Source: Glycine soja (taxonomy: Eukaryota; Streptophyta; Magnoliopsida; Fabales; Fabaceae). From it: a stretch of DNA of 64,000 nucleotides. Below the pieces are notes generated by a model, which was given only the letters and a program-made list of their open reading frames with translations, searched no databases and was not told the origin of the DNA. The stretch lies in contig NC_041002.1 of the NCBI RefSeq assembly GCF_004193775.1, positions 4,389,261 through 4,453,260 of the forward strand, written 5' to 3'. Both the position numbers and the translations under genes were made by a program. Below are positions 32,300 to 45,639 of this stretch, piece by piece (position 1 is the stretch's first letter; each line of letters starts with the position of its first letter).

Positions 32300-34280
32300 T
32301 TTTGACAGCAGTCTTGAACTTTATATTAGTTAATAATAAAATCTAATTAAATTTAACAAACTTAGTTACGTTTAGTAAAGAATTAAATCGTTCGCATTGA
32401 TCATATTTATTAGATCATTTTGATAAATGTAAGTTAGTAATATATTTTAAAATCAAAAGATTATTGTTTTTTTAATTTGTTACTTTAAAATATATTTCAT
32501 TAACAACAGTATTTAAAAATAATAATTTTATAAATATGTATTAAATTAAAATGATTCATAACATTTTATTTAATAGTTATGGACAGACATTAAAATAAAT
32601 AAAAATGAACGATTAGTCTATAAAAAAAATTCAAAAAAAGTGACAAAGTTATCCACCGTATATTTAATGTAATTGCATTGTTTATACTTGAAACCTAAAT
32701 TAGTAGTTATGCTAAAATAATTCCACACACTAATTGACCTACATCTTTAAATGGTTGTTGATTTCTTGTGTAACATTGTTTGTTTATCCTCATTGGTGAG
32801 TATTGAGTAGCTTTTGTTTCTTATATTTAAAAGTAAGGTAAAATAATTTTATATTATCATTTAATTTAAAAAATGATAAATTTATTAATTTTTATAATAA
32901 TTTTTTTAAAAGACAGTGATACTAATAATTATTTTTGATCGGTTGATAGTATAAAAGTATCTTATATTATCATACCATTAAACTTTTTTATTAAGGATTA
33001 ACGTATCTTTGATCATCTTGAATTTTTATTAATCTAATTGAGTTGGATGGGGTACTTAGAATAAAAATCTCGTACTCAACTGAAAAATATAAAGAATTAA
33101 AAATAATAATATAAAAATGAAAGAATAAACATTTAATGTGATTTAATGAATATGTTTCATAGATTAATGTTGACTTTTGAATCTCAACGTCATTTTCCTC
33201 TCAATTTTTATAATTTTTGGTGTTTTCATGTGTTTATTTATCTTATAATAATAATAATAATAATAATAAATCCAATCACCAAAAAAATATTTTATATCAT
33301 CTTATCATAAATGGGAGGAAAATAAAAGAAAATTTTATGTTCAGAAATTAAAAATAATTTTATATAAATGAAGAGATTAATTACATTATTTAATTTGTGT
33401 ATTCTTCTCGAGTGAACATATAACAGAAAAAAGTATAGTTTGTAAGATGTCATATTAGATACCGTCCTTGAAAAAAATATATAATTTACATATATTACCT
33501 TAATTTTTTTTTTGTTGAATACCTTAATTAAATAATGCTCGAGTGTACTAAAAATAGATTAAAAGGTTGATGACTATTTTTTTATTAGAAAAGTATTCTT
33601 ATAAAATGTTTTCACTTTTAACTCATTAATCAGTACCTAGAGTAATTTTCTGTTACATTTTATCATAGATTAACTTAAACATAAAGAATCCATATTTTTA
33701 TAATATACTCTCATCATTCATCATTTACTCAATTATCTAATTCATTATTATTAAAAAAATGGTTAATTTAGATTATAACAATAAATTTATTTTAAATTTA
33801 TAATTTTTTTTTAAAATTATCATTATCATTAATATTTTTTTCTTTTAATTATTTATCAATATATTCTTTCTTCTTTTAATTAGGGGTATTCTAATCTAAT
33901 AATAATTTAATGTAAGGAACTTAATTGATTAGATCTTATAAAAAAATCAAATTTTATTTTAAATTTAAGTCTTATAAACAATAACGGAAAAAATATATAA
34001 TTATACAACTTATTAGAATTAAAATAATAGCTTCACCTTGGTACAATACGTATGCATACATACTAGACATATGGTACAGCTAGATTTACACATTAATTAC
34101 AATGTCATAGTGTCATGCTCATGGCAGACAGCACCACCTTAGACCAATATACTTAGTCTTTTTTTTATGATCAATACACTTGATCTTATTTTCTCTAACA
34201 GTACTTGGAATGTATGTTGCAAAGCCATCGATCACGATTTTATTGTTACAGTACAAGATAGATCAGTACACATGTACTCA
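32300..34280. other. AT-rich intergenic DNA
   Basis: No gene seen. A (AAT)n run lies at 33246-33270. Confidence 0.5.
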
Positions 34281-34289
34281 AACTTAAAC

Positions 34290-35337
34290 TCAATTCCTGC
34301 GTTTCTCAATCAGCTTCTGCAGCTCCTCCTTTTTGGCTCCCACCACCTTTTCCACTACTTTACCTTTCTTAATTAGTATAAATGTTGGCATTGCTTGCAC
34401 CTGAAAAGCCTCGGCCACCTCCTGTTTCCATTTATATATGCATTATTATCAAAGTAAATGTTTCTGTTAAACAAGATATGGTTCATAGATAACTAAGAGT
34501 TTAATTATTATATGTATTTTCTTATTCACCGAAATGGAAATCAAATATAAAGAGGAATTCATAACAACTCGTATATCTTATTCAATCAACTAAAATATAT
34601 ATGCATTATCCAATCATAAATAAATATATATTGTAAAATTATTAACTTTTGTAATAATTAATTTTAAAATCATATATAAGATAATATCTATTTTTTTGTA
34701 TAGATTACACATATATACTCTAATGAAGACAATATATTGTTCAAGTTAAGTAAGAGTACTGTGTAGGCAAAAAATTCTTGTTATATTAAAGGTAATTGCA
34801 TATTATATTCAAATTTGAAATCATTTGTTAAACTGGAATAACATGATATCTATTGATCGTGTACTCAATGGTTATAATAATTAATTAATAATGGAAAAAG
34901 CTTTATATCAGTGTACTGTGTAGAAAATTAAACTCTATAGCCAATTAAAGGTAAAGGTATATATTACTATGAAAGAAACCATGTGCATCATACCATTAAC
35001 TCATCCACATCAATCTTAATGAACTCGACGTCTGTGTATTTTGCAGCAAATTCTTTGATAATTGGGTCCATGTATTTGCAAGGTCCACACCACGTAGCAG
35101 TGAAGTCGATGACCATCTTTAACAAATTAAAAAAACACAATTAATATAATGGCCTCATGAAATTAAACCCAGTAAGGATGTTATAGCTCATTTTATATAT
35201 ATCAAATTTACCAGCTTGTTTGTTTCTTTGGAGGCATCAAAGTGAGCCTTCCATTTAGCAGTGGAATGGAAGGTGAGGACCAGCGATGAGTGTGATGATT
35301 TTTCTACAAACTCGAAAGTGGAAAAGTTGGCTCCCAT
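34290..35337 (-). CDS. thioredoxin h-type, gene 3 (h2-like), three exons
   Basis: Exons are 35337-35212, 35116-34994 and 34421-34290, with introns of 95 and 572 bp (GT..AG, phase 0). The product is 126 residues, starting [15 protein letters not shown], so Gly2 is kept. Exon 2 has [14 protein letters not shown] with the redox pair in WCGPC; exon 3 has QAMPTF and [17 protein letters not shown], ending EKRRN. It shares exon phases and exon 2 and 3 lengths with genes 1 and 2 and is most similar to gene 2 in exons 2 and 3, but has a longer second intron. No transit peptide is visible. The gene looks intact and has a TATA box at the conserved distance. Confidence 0.93.
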
Positions 35338-35440
35338 AATTTTAATTGCTTCCTTTTGGGGATGAAAAACCAAAACTGATTTAAGGATGTGTAGGGATTT
35401 GTTATTGTGAGTGAATTTTGGGTGAAGGTAACATTTGGAC

Positions 35441-35450
35441 CTTATATAGG
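35441..35450 (-). promoter_or_regulatory. TATA box of thioredoxin gene 3
   Basis: The minus strand reads CCTATATAAG about 105 bp before the ATG at 35337, the same spacing as for the paralogues. Confidence 0.6.
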
Positions 35451-35459
35451 GTAACAAGT

Positions 35460-38098
35460 ATCTTGGTGGGGAAATTATTAATTAATTATTATCATATTCT
35501 AAGCATACGAGTCACCCAACAAATTAACGAACGAATCAGATTCTTGAAGTGAAGACCTATTTAATAGATGTCAACAACTGATTTTGGAACATACTATTAA
35601 CAGTCTTAGAGCTACTACTAATACTTGGAGGATTCAAAGTAAAAGATTTTCATTAAAAAAGTATAATATTTGTTGTTAATTTCTTTTAAATGCGAATTTA
35701 CCTAATTGAAAAGATAATTTGTATCAATATATCAAGTTCAATTTATACATAAATTTGATTTACATTCCCTGGCCTTAGAAATATTTATCATTCATAAAAG
35801 GGAAGAATGAAGTAATTATCAAAATAAATGCTTTGACACTTTTTAATTCTTTAATCATTACATTTAAGCATTTTAGGGTAATAAACAGAAAATTTTAAAT
35901 ATATAAATAAACCAGACTCAAATTTTAAAAACATAATTTTAAAAGTTTATGTTTGTACGTGTATAATTAACACTAGAAAAAAAATCGATTTTGTGTGAAT
36001 AAAATATAGTTAATAAATTATAATATATCTTAAAAAAATATGGTTTTATGCATAAAACGATCTATTAAATATTAGATATTAAATTAATAAACCTAAGGAT
36101 TTGTTTCAAAGTGAGAGATTTACTTCAGAAACTAAAATAAGATGTTATAACCTTTAATCAAAAATAACTCTTAAAAGATTTAAATAACTACATAATTTAC
36201 TATACATATGCATACATTTAACTATAACTTCAAACAATATTTTTTAATTAATAATTACAATTCTCTATTTTACTTTGTAAAGTGAGTATCTAACATCAAA
36301 GAAGTCAAATGAATTTGATAAATAGAAAAATAATCAGATTATAAATGAGTTATTAAATGAGTTAAATCTAAGTTTTATATTTTTTTTTTTCTAACAAGTA
36401 AAATTTAAAGCTTGGTTCGGTTTTACACCTTTAATTTCAGGTTTAATTTTGCCGACGTAAAAAGTTTTCAAAAATCAATATTCCATTTTTTTTTGTAGCC
36501 GGTTGTTTTTCTGTTTATTCTTTCCCTTTCAGATGAGATATGAAAGTGTGATCTTCACAATAAGCTTTACAAAACAGGTATTTTTGATTCCCATAAAATT
36601 GAGTTAATTAAGATATTAACCGTGGACCGCAAAAATTCACTAAAAAGCATTGCAGGTGACAGTAAAGAACGATAAGCACGCAAAAATCAAATCAGCATCA
36701 GCTGTTTGTTTAAATAAACAAGTTGAATGAGTGAGCCCTGTGGATCCTCTTTTCAATTCCGTTTCAGAACAGTAGAGGTGAAAAACAAGAAAAAGAAAAG
36801 AAAGAGAATAAATACATACTAGTATTAAAAAAATAGTGCCTTCAAAAAAATCTAATAGGTATCTCATAGGTTAAGTGCGCGTATTATACTTTCAAATACA
36901 TGTGAATTGTATGAAATATAAATATGTAGTCAAGTTTTTTTTTTAATATCTACCATATTAAGCTATTATATTTTCTAACAAAGATGTAAAAGTTATTTAA
37001 AACATAATTCTAAACATGTCTTATTAATTAATGTTATATGAGAAATTTAAAAGTACATTTTTATTTAGAATTTAATGAGTATTGTCAATGTAAAAAAATT
37101 TATACTGTATCAATTAAAAAACTATTGATAGTGTGACTTTTCAAGTGAAATTTATAAAAATTAATAAATTTATTATATATAATAATTTGTGATTTGATGA
37201 TATTATGAAATTATTTTAAACTATCAATATTTCATCAACCTGGTTTCAAATATATTTCTCATCTATGGCCCTAGTTTCATTACAACCTAGAAAAAAATCT
37301 CTTAATATATATGTGTGTATTTGTTGTGTGATAATGATTTTAGATTCTTTATTCAAGCATATGGTAAATAACACTCACTATCTGGTGAGTTGAGTGAAAT
37401 ACTTGATTTTCTGGTGGGTGAGAGGAGGATGTGGATTGAGTGTAATAGAGTCTCTCTCTAGAAAGAGAGAGAGAAAGAGAGGCATGTGATAGAGTTAATG
37501 TTCTTTGTTAACTTGACTTGCTATGAACTCTTTAGGCTTAGTGTAACCATTTGTTAAGTATATAAAAGGTAACACTAAAAATAGTTGAACTGGGATAGAG
37601 AGAGGTTCAGGCATAGAACACACTTTGACCCCGAGTTGTGACTTGTGATTAGTTTTGCTTAAGGACAAGTAAAATGTGAAGTTTGGAGTCGTGATAAATT
37701 AAATCTACAACACATGCAGATCTATCTAACATATTTTTATGCAATAACTTGATGATATAGTGTGGAAATATAACTCAAGTAATGAGTAATGTTAGATAAT
37801 ATTACCACGAATGTTTATAGAGCTATCATTACCCACAACTACTACGACGAAAGTTTTGATTAATACATCAATCTTTACTCAATCGACGTTTTGGTATATT
37901 TTCTTAGTCTTAACAAAATTTCTGCCAACAAATTTACTTTGATCGGATAGGTTGATCAACATGCATCACTATCATGAAATGTTGTTTAACAAACACCAAT
38001 ATTTTGGTCTGACTTAAAAATTGGAAGCAATTGAAGATGCAGCTGAGTCATGCGAATGTCACAAACCAAGAAGATTGTTTCAAAAAGTTAATTTTTAT
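35460..38098. other. AT-rich intergenic DNA
   Basis: No gene or paired repeat recognised. A short GA-rich run (GAGAGAGAGAAAGAGAG) lies near 37464-37481. Confidence 0.5.
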
Positions 38099-38472
38099 GG
38101 TTAATTAATTTTTTAATCTTCAAAATTTTCAGATTTCAATTCTTAATCCTTTAATTTTTTTTATAATTTTTAGTCTTTCATTAATTTTTTGCTAATATTT
38201 TTAGTCCTTTTAAATTTTTTCCCATTTTTAATCTTTTGTTTATTTTTATTACTCAAAATTAGTTCTGTTTTATCTATTTTTAGTCTCTCATTTATTTTAA
38301 CTGAGGTTAATTTTGAACAATAAGAATAAATAAGAGGCTAAAGTGGGCAAAAAAGTTTAGATGAACTAAAAATGATGAAAAAAAATAATAGAGGACTAAA
38401 AATTGTCAAAAAAATTTAAGGATTAAAATTTAAAAGCTAAAAAACTAGAGAGATTAAAAATTTAATTAATTC
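38099..38472. mobile_element. MITE-like element, GGTTAATTAATTTTTTAATC ends
   Basis: The left arm GGTTAATTAATTTTTTAATC is mirrored on the right by GATTAAAAATTTAATTAATT. Internal 'TTTTTAGTC' and 'GACTAAAAA' blocks are complementary across the centre. About 375 bp, non-coding. Confidence 0.5.
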
Positions 38473-40272
38473 TAATTTTTTATCTCAAGAAAAAAGAAGA
38501 TCATTTAAAAAAAAAAAAGTGCAGGCTGAGTCAATCAGTGACGAAGGATGAATTGACATTCTGAGTTAAAAGGATTATATTTTTTTGTACTTTTGTTGGT
38601 GGAGTTCTTTTGTTGTATCATAGGATCTAATTCCAATAGTACGATGGTGATGACTAGAAACCCCCCACCTATTTTTTTACATGAAATCGGAGAACCTTTT
38701 CAGCATAATTATACGTCGCAGATGCCAAATTCGGGTGGAAAAAAAAAGTTAGGTGAAGATATGACTCATGTTGAATAGTTCGATGTATTTCTTAAAATTT
38801 AAGTATCATTTTAGTTTAGGTACTATTTGGTTTAATTTTTTACCTTTTTTTGTTGGGGGGGTTGCTTCTTTTTATTTTAATGATTGGGGCACAGTTTAAA
38901 AAAAAAAAAAAAAACTTATGAATAAAAATTCAAAAAACAGACCTCTTAATTATAGCAATTGTTTAGAGAAAAAAATACTTGAAAAAGAAAAATTCAATAA
39001 AATTATATCAAGTGCTACTTTATTTATTTGACATTAGTTTCTTTATCTTAATATCCACCTGAAAGTTAATTTAAAGGAATACTTTGTAATAAAGCTTGTA
39101 AATATGCATAAGTTAATTAAAGTAAACTTCTTATATATAGACCATTGAGTCTAATTAACCTTTATGCGAATCAATGAAGAAATAATTTTAAAGTAAAGTG
39201 AGAATTTAACAACCACTACACCATTCGTGTTAAAGTAGTCACCAAATATTCTTGCGATCTCCTACTAGCAACTAATTCATTTAAACTGTAATTATTTCAG
39301 TAGCTAAATTGAGAATTTGGCAATTGTAGGAAAAAATAGTCGTTATCTCATCTTCAATCCAAAAAATCAAAAATCACATAAACAAACAAATCTTAAAAAT
39401 TACATATTTTTTACGGTCTTGTTTAGTTTTCGAATCTTGTTATAAAAAATAAACCAAACCGAACAAATCACATATTATATTACATTGATTTTATTGTGAT
39501 AATTAATAATAAACATGAAATATATTACTTTTCTTTTATATTATAATTAAGATGCATATTTTACTTTCACATATTAAAAAAGATGTACTAATGTTATTAT
39601 AAAATTGTGTTAAATACTAAGTGATGCATAAATTGCTATCATATTATAAAAACAGTTCATAATATCATTTTATATTAATACTAAATTAAGAATAATAATT
39701 TCAAAAAAATATGTGAAACAAAATTTAATAAAACGATATTTTAAAAATAATATAAGATAATAATTATATAAGTTTAATGGATAGATTTTAAATTATGATG
39801 ATAAATTAAAAAATAAAATTATTTAACTGAATTAAATCAAACTAAAAAAATTGATTTATTTGATTCAGATTTAATGTTATGTTTAAACTGAACCAATGCA
39901 AATCAAACTATATTATTATTTTATGTTTATTTCATATAACTTTTTTTCTAAAAATCAAATTAAATAATAACACGAATATCTATAACTTCAAGTGTGAATC
40001 TTGCTTTTTCAATTCGAGTAATGTGAAGCTTTTTCATTACAATATCTAGATAATATTATATCAAACCCAACCACCTTTTATTTAACCAATAAATAAAGAA
40101 CAATAACACAATTCAAACTAAAGTCATTTTGTCAATATTATACGCTCCTGTCGTTTAAGTCAATCTTTATTAGCATAAGAAGAAGAAAACAAATAAAGTG
40201 ATACAAATCAAAGATGCTCGTCTGGTTGATATTAATTCAATTGATCGAAGTCTCTGGCATCTTTTAATTTTA
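38473..40272. other. AT-rich intergenic DNA
   Basis: No gene recognised. A poly-A tract lies at 38898-38914. Confidence 0.45.
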
Positions 40273-40710
40273 GGTTAAATTAATTTTTTATCCTCCAATT
40301 TATATTCTAGCATTTAATTTGATCATTTATTTCTTTTGGGTTGAATTCGATCCTCTAATTTTAAAAATTGATTAAATTTAATCCTCTAATTTTTTTTAGA
40401 TCAATTTGATCATTTACTTTTTAAAATTAGTTAAATTTAATCTCACCCCAAAATTAATTTGAATAGTCATGTCATTTAAATTTAATCTTACCATCTAAAT
40501 ATATATTTTATGATGATTTAACATCGGTATTAAGTGATTTTAAACCGCCATAAAATATAATTTTTTAATAACATTGGCTCAATTTAGACAATATGATCAA
40601 ATTGAATTAATTTTAAGAATTAAAAGATCAAATTAAATTTAAAAAAATAAAAATAAAAGACCCAATCAAACGTAAAAAATAAATTAAAGTACTAATCAAC
40701 TAATATAACC
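40273..40710. mobile_element. MITE-like element, GGTTAAATTAATTTTTTATC end
   Basis: The left arm GGTTAAATTAATTTTTTATC is the same as that of the element at 886. The right arm in reverse begins GGTTATATTAGTTGATTAGT and is more diverged. Complementary 'AATTTGATC' / 'GATCAAATT' blocks alternate inside. Confidence 0.45.
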
Positions 40711-40840
40711 TTAATTTTATTCACCATTAGTCGTTTGTGTGGATTTTGAATTAATAGCCTTCAATTGAGGCTCTACTAGTTACATGAACAACGCCTTTGT
40801 TTATATAGAAATTAGTTCAATACCATTCTTATCTAAAATA

Positions 40841-41237
40841 GGGTTAATTACGTTGTTTTTAGTCTCTAACTTTTTTTGAAATTTGGGTTTTAATCTTTGA
40901 ACAAAAATTTGACTGATGATAGTTTTTTTTATTTTTTCTGTTAAACTTTTTAGTTCTTAAACAAAAATTTGACCAATCAAAATCTTTAAAATTTTAAAAA
41001 TTTTGATTTTTAGTCCTTAAAATCCATTAAATTGTTAAAAATAATAGGACTCAAAATTTTGTTCAGAAACTAAAAAGCGAATTTTTAAAAGTTTAGTGAC
41101 ATTAATCAATCAAACTTTAATTTATTGACTTAAAAATTTAAAGAAAAAAATTAAAGGATTATGACCGGACAAATTTTTATTCAGAGACTAACAAATAAAT
41201 TTTAAAAAAATTTAAAGATTAAAAACATAATTAACCC
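40841..41237. mobile_element. MITE-like element, GGGTTAATTA ends, TA flanks
   Basis: The left end GGGTTAATTACGTT and right end in reverse GGGTTAATTATGTT match 13 of 14. Both sides are flanked by TA, as for elements with TA target duplications. About 397 bp, with complementary arms built from TTTTTAGTC and TTTGAACAAAAATTTGAC motifs. Non-coding. Confidence 0.6.
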
Positions 41238-41239
41238 TA

Positions 41240-42770
41240 TAAAATATTATGGGAATCAATTCCATCTTGGCTTATTTTTAATACAACGAAATAAGTTAGC
41301 CATCCTAATGATTTCCTTTTGTAATTTTCTCTCCTACGTATGGAGTTTCGGTTCTTATTCTCAGATGTTTTCTAGTGAAGGTTGTCCTCCAATTCCAATT
41401 TCAACGACAACCGTCTATCTTTTTTTTTTCTTTAGCCTGACATTACCAATAAATTTATTTCGATTTTTAAATAATGTATTTTAGGTATGTATGCCGAATT
41501 TAGTTTAAAATTTCACAAATGTATTTCGAGTTGTGATATATTTGAACTTTTAATTTTAATTAGTTAAATTGGATTCGTGTTTGGACTTAATAGATTAAAA
41601 TTAGCAAAGTATTCCCTCTCCCCAAATTTGCGCTCTTACCAACACGAACTCAACTCTAGGACTAACCAAACCTGTGAAACCCGACCCATAACTAACCGCC
41701 TGATCAAAGGAAATGGACCAAAAGAAAAAGATCAAGGAAAAGAAAGATAAGGAATTCAATTGATCTTAAGAACTCAAAAGGGCTAAACAGACACAGTAAC
41801 AACCAATCAAACAGGAACTATAAGGTGTGCAATTATGCACTAAGGCTATAATATAATGGAGTAGGTCATAAGATTAAAACTAGACTCCACCAGGGTTTCC
41901 TCTAACTTCACCAGCTCTAGTATAATTGACCATCTTTCGAATCTCAACAGACATACAACCCTTCATAGACGATCATATTCGATCAACAGTGCAATCCATA
42001 ATAGGATCCCACCAATCAACTTCCTTGCAAATCATACAGAAATTTAAGTGTTAATCTTCATATTAAATGAGACGTTATCTTGGATAATCTTTGGATTCAG
42101 ATCAAACTACAAATCATACATCAGTTATCTCCTCATCTCTTCTCTATTTCTCTTCAACCAAAAACATCCTTCCTTCATTTCTATCTCACAATTTATAACT
42201 TACTAATGTTTTTAATGTTAACGTTCAGAAAATATACTGAAACAACTTCCTCTCCAGTTTGTACTTTTAACTAAAAAAGCACACAAATTTACTCAATTAA
42301 GTAAAAAGTATCAATTGATTCTACGCCACACACTAGCAAAATCCACGGCAAGTAGACACGAAGAGTCGAAGATGTCATGTGCCCATACTGCAGTGAAAAG
42401 TTATGGCTCGATGAGAAATAAAAACCACCCAGAGAATGCAATTGCAATTGCAATTTTTTTCTAACGAGATACTGCTTTTGCAATTTTGTGCCTTACGAAA
42501 ATATCTACCTACCTAAACAAGGGGCGACACAAGTGCCAACTAGTCGGCGGCTATCGCAGAAAGCGAAAACAAGGGCAACATTCCAATCTCCAGAGTGAGA
42601 TTTCGGACAAAGGCCCACACTAGCCACTGGACTACAAAATAGTGGAGTCTAGACGTTTGAACATTCAAGTGTCAAACAAAATTGTTCAAAACATGTTTTC
42701 ATGCCAGGAGGATAAAAAATGGTTCACCACCAACTAGTGACAGTAATAACCACTATAAACAACTCATAAC
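41240..42770. other. intergenic and 3' flank of the RGG-protein gene
   Basis: No gene recognised. 42430-42460 has a short AATTGC run. The part nearest 42770 is the likely 3' untranslated region of the RGG-protein gene. Confidence 0.45.
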
Positions 42771-42773
42771 TTA

Positions 42774-45608
42774 TCATGATTGCACCCCCACATCACCTGC
42801 GACATGATTAACTTGACCGCCTGCACCATGGTTGTTGTAATAGCCACCACCTCTGCCGCCCCTTCCTCTGTTGTTATAATAGTTGTTCCTTGGATAATAA
42901 TTTCCAGGCTGATCGTAGTATTGATTGCGCCCGTTTTGGTAGCCTCCTCTGCCACCACTTCGACCTCCACGACCATTTGAGTAACCCCTGCGACCACCTC
43001 CACCACGACCACCTCTATGGTTCTGATAACCCCTCCTGGGGTATGACTGCTGGTCCTTTGCCTCTACATCTCGCTCATTATACTCTACATCTGCTTGTTG
43101 GTTCGCCTGTTCATGTTGAGCTGACACCACTTCACCTGCATTTTCTGCTTCTACTTCATCCTGCAGAAAGAAAAACCTTTAGCATCTGATCAACTTCAAT
43201 ATTAGTATGATATCTAGCCAAAATTATACAAACCTTCTGAAGCTCTCCCTCATGATCAGACAGATCTTCTTCAGATCCATGTCCTTGAAAATTTGCAGTT
43301 CCTTCATCCTACAAAAAGCATATGGAACTAGTAAGCTAATATAGTATAAAGTATCCATATTTATTTTGGTTTGAATCAAAGGCAAAAAAACAATATTCTT
43401 TACCAAAAGCGGCAAGCAATGAGAACTTAGTGAATCTATAGAATTCATATCATAGAACAAATGAAGCATCATAGATATCATACACCAAAGAAAAGAAAGG
43501 AAAAAAAAGACTTTTAAAAATATCCAGGATAATGGGAACATATAATCTTTTAAATTGCCACATTTTACACAACTTAAAGAAAGTTATCACACTAGTTAGT
43601 GATAGGTAATTGAATTTGCATGAACTTTGATTATGAAATATTGATACTGTAAAGTTGTCAACGGGCAACATTTCCATAACTTTGGAATTGGTCCCAAATA
43701 ATGGCATGACCTAGATGTTGAGAACCTCCTTTAAAGTTTAAAGAATAACATTTAGAGGAAGTAAATTGTTGGGCGTGTGGAAAAGACTCAGTAGAAAGTT
43801 CAGGCAGGATTTGGTGTGTTTATTCCATAAGATAGTTAATTAAGGTGATTATAACAGTGGTAAGGGAAATTAGGAGGACATAGAGTTTATGGCCGACTAA
43901 GGGATTAGAAACACAAAACAGTGATTGTAGTACTGAAACAATATGGTTTAGTGACCAGATTTTGCAGTACAAACACTCAGCATATCAGGGTTCACTTAGA
44001 AGGAGTATTCTCCTTCAATAAACAGAGGGGGAGAACCACAACTCCCAGCATAATCAATCCCCTCTCCCCAACTTAATGAACACATAAACATTACACAATA
44101 ATTGTCCAACCCAAAATGAATACAAATAACTGTCAGATAAACCATACATAACTGTTCAGCACACATACAAAAAACTACTGGACTATTTCTTATTTCTTCT
44201 TTCATATACTACAAATTTCAAAGACACGAGGCCTTCCACCGGTCTATCCAGTTTAAATAGGTAAAAAGTTTACAGCACTGGGCAGATCAGAATACTATTT
44301 TTGTTAACTGAGATTCCCTCTTAAGCCCTCTATCATCATTTTGGACACACCCAGGTAGCACTCCATCTAGCATTTGACACAGTCACATACTTAAAAAACA
44401 GATACATGTCGCTGATATATTATATTATTTCACTAACCCCACAGAAACAGGAAATTTAACCATATAAACACTAACTGACCACTTAGAATAGGGAAATGCA
44501 ACAACAGTTGATAACTGGAAGCCTGAAACCAAGGACTTATCAGTAAAAAAAACATTTTGACTTCAATTGAAAAGAACAAGTACCACACACTATACAACGT
44601 CAACAACGGCAATAATATGCTAGAAGACATGGTCATGGAAGTTATCAATGCACTACCAATTCCCCCATAAACTATACTCCCTCCATCTCAAATATAAGCA
44701 ACAAAAATTCCTTATTTTTTGGTCTCAAATATAAGCAAATCTCAATTACCTATGTCTTATTTAATAAAGTTATCTCCAAAATATCCCTCATTTAATAAGG
44801 CCAAAGACTTTTTTTATGCTTGATATCAAGTTCCAATGCATGATAGTTTAGGAAAAATGTTTATTTTTTAATTGGAAATGACACAATTTAATAAAATTAT
44901 CTAATTTTCTTATTAAGTGTGAAGTATGTCTTTCTTTGCTTATAATCAAGACTGGAGGGAGTATGACATTCCTTCCTATTTAAAGATTATAGACAAAGCC
45001 TATGCCGACACAGAACTTGCATACACATACTATAACCAAAGACTCTCATAGATATAGATTTAATTTCTCAAAACATGTCTTGAAGCAGGGTCTCTTCATT
45101 TCAACCTAAAAAAATAAATATAATCTTGAAAAATATTTAGACATGCCCACATGAAATACCATCTGTAAGAAACAAAACCTATGCTTATACATTCTTCTAT
45201 ATCAAGAATGGTTCTAAACATCTAATTAAATTTTATCATGGTTTGCACACATTAATAATAATAATGGAAGACGTGTATGTGTAGAAGATGTCTTGAAGCA
45301 GGGTCTCTTCATTTCAACCTAATAAAAATGAACAGAACCTAGTGGGATAACTGTGTAGAACAAGTTTTGCACATATTGCAGATTAACTGTGTAGAACAAA
45401 ATATAACAATCTACTTGAAGACATGTATGTGTACAGAGTACTTTAGCTACTCAAAGGTTTCTCCTAACACTTTTAAGTGCAAGGGATAACTCTAGCTTGC
45501 ATTTTGAGCATTAAGATTACACGCATGGTTGTCAAACTCCAAAGTTTACATAGACTCGCAGAAATTCCGCAAACTTGACTTTAAACTCATAAGAATCAAC
45601 TTCATATA

Positions 45609-45639
<31 letters not shown>

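Noticed and set aside
42764..43012. Val/Ile-rich minus-strand frame
   Set aside because: It is an out-of-frame reading of the RGG-coding exon.
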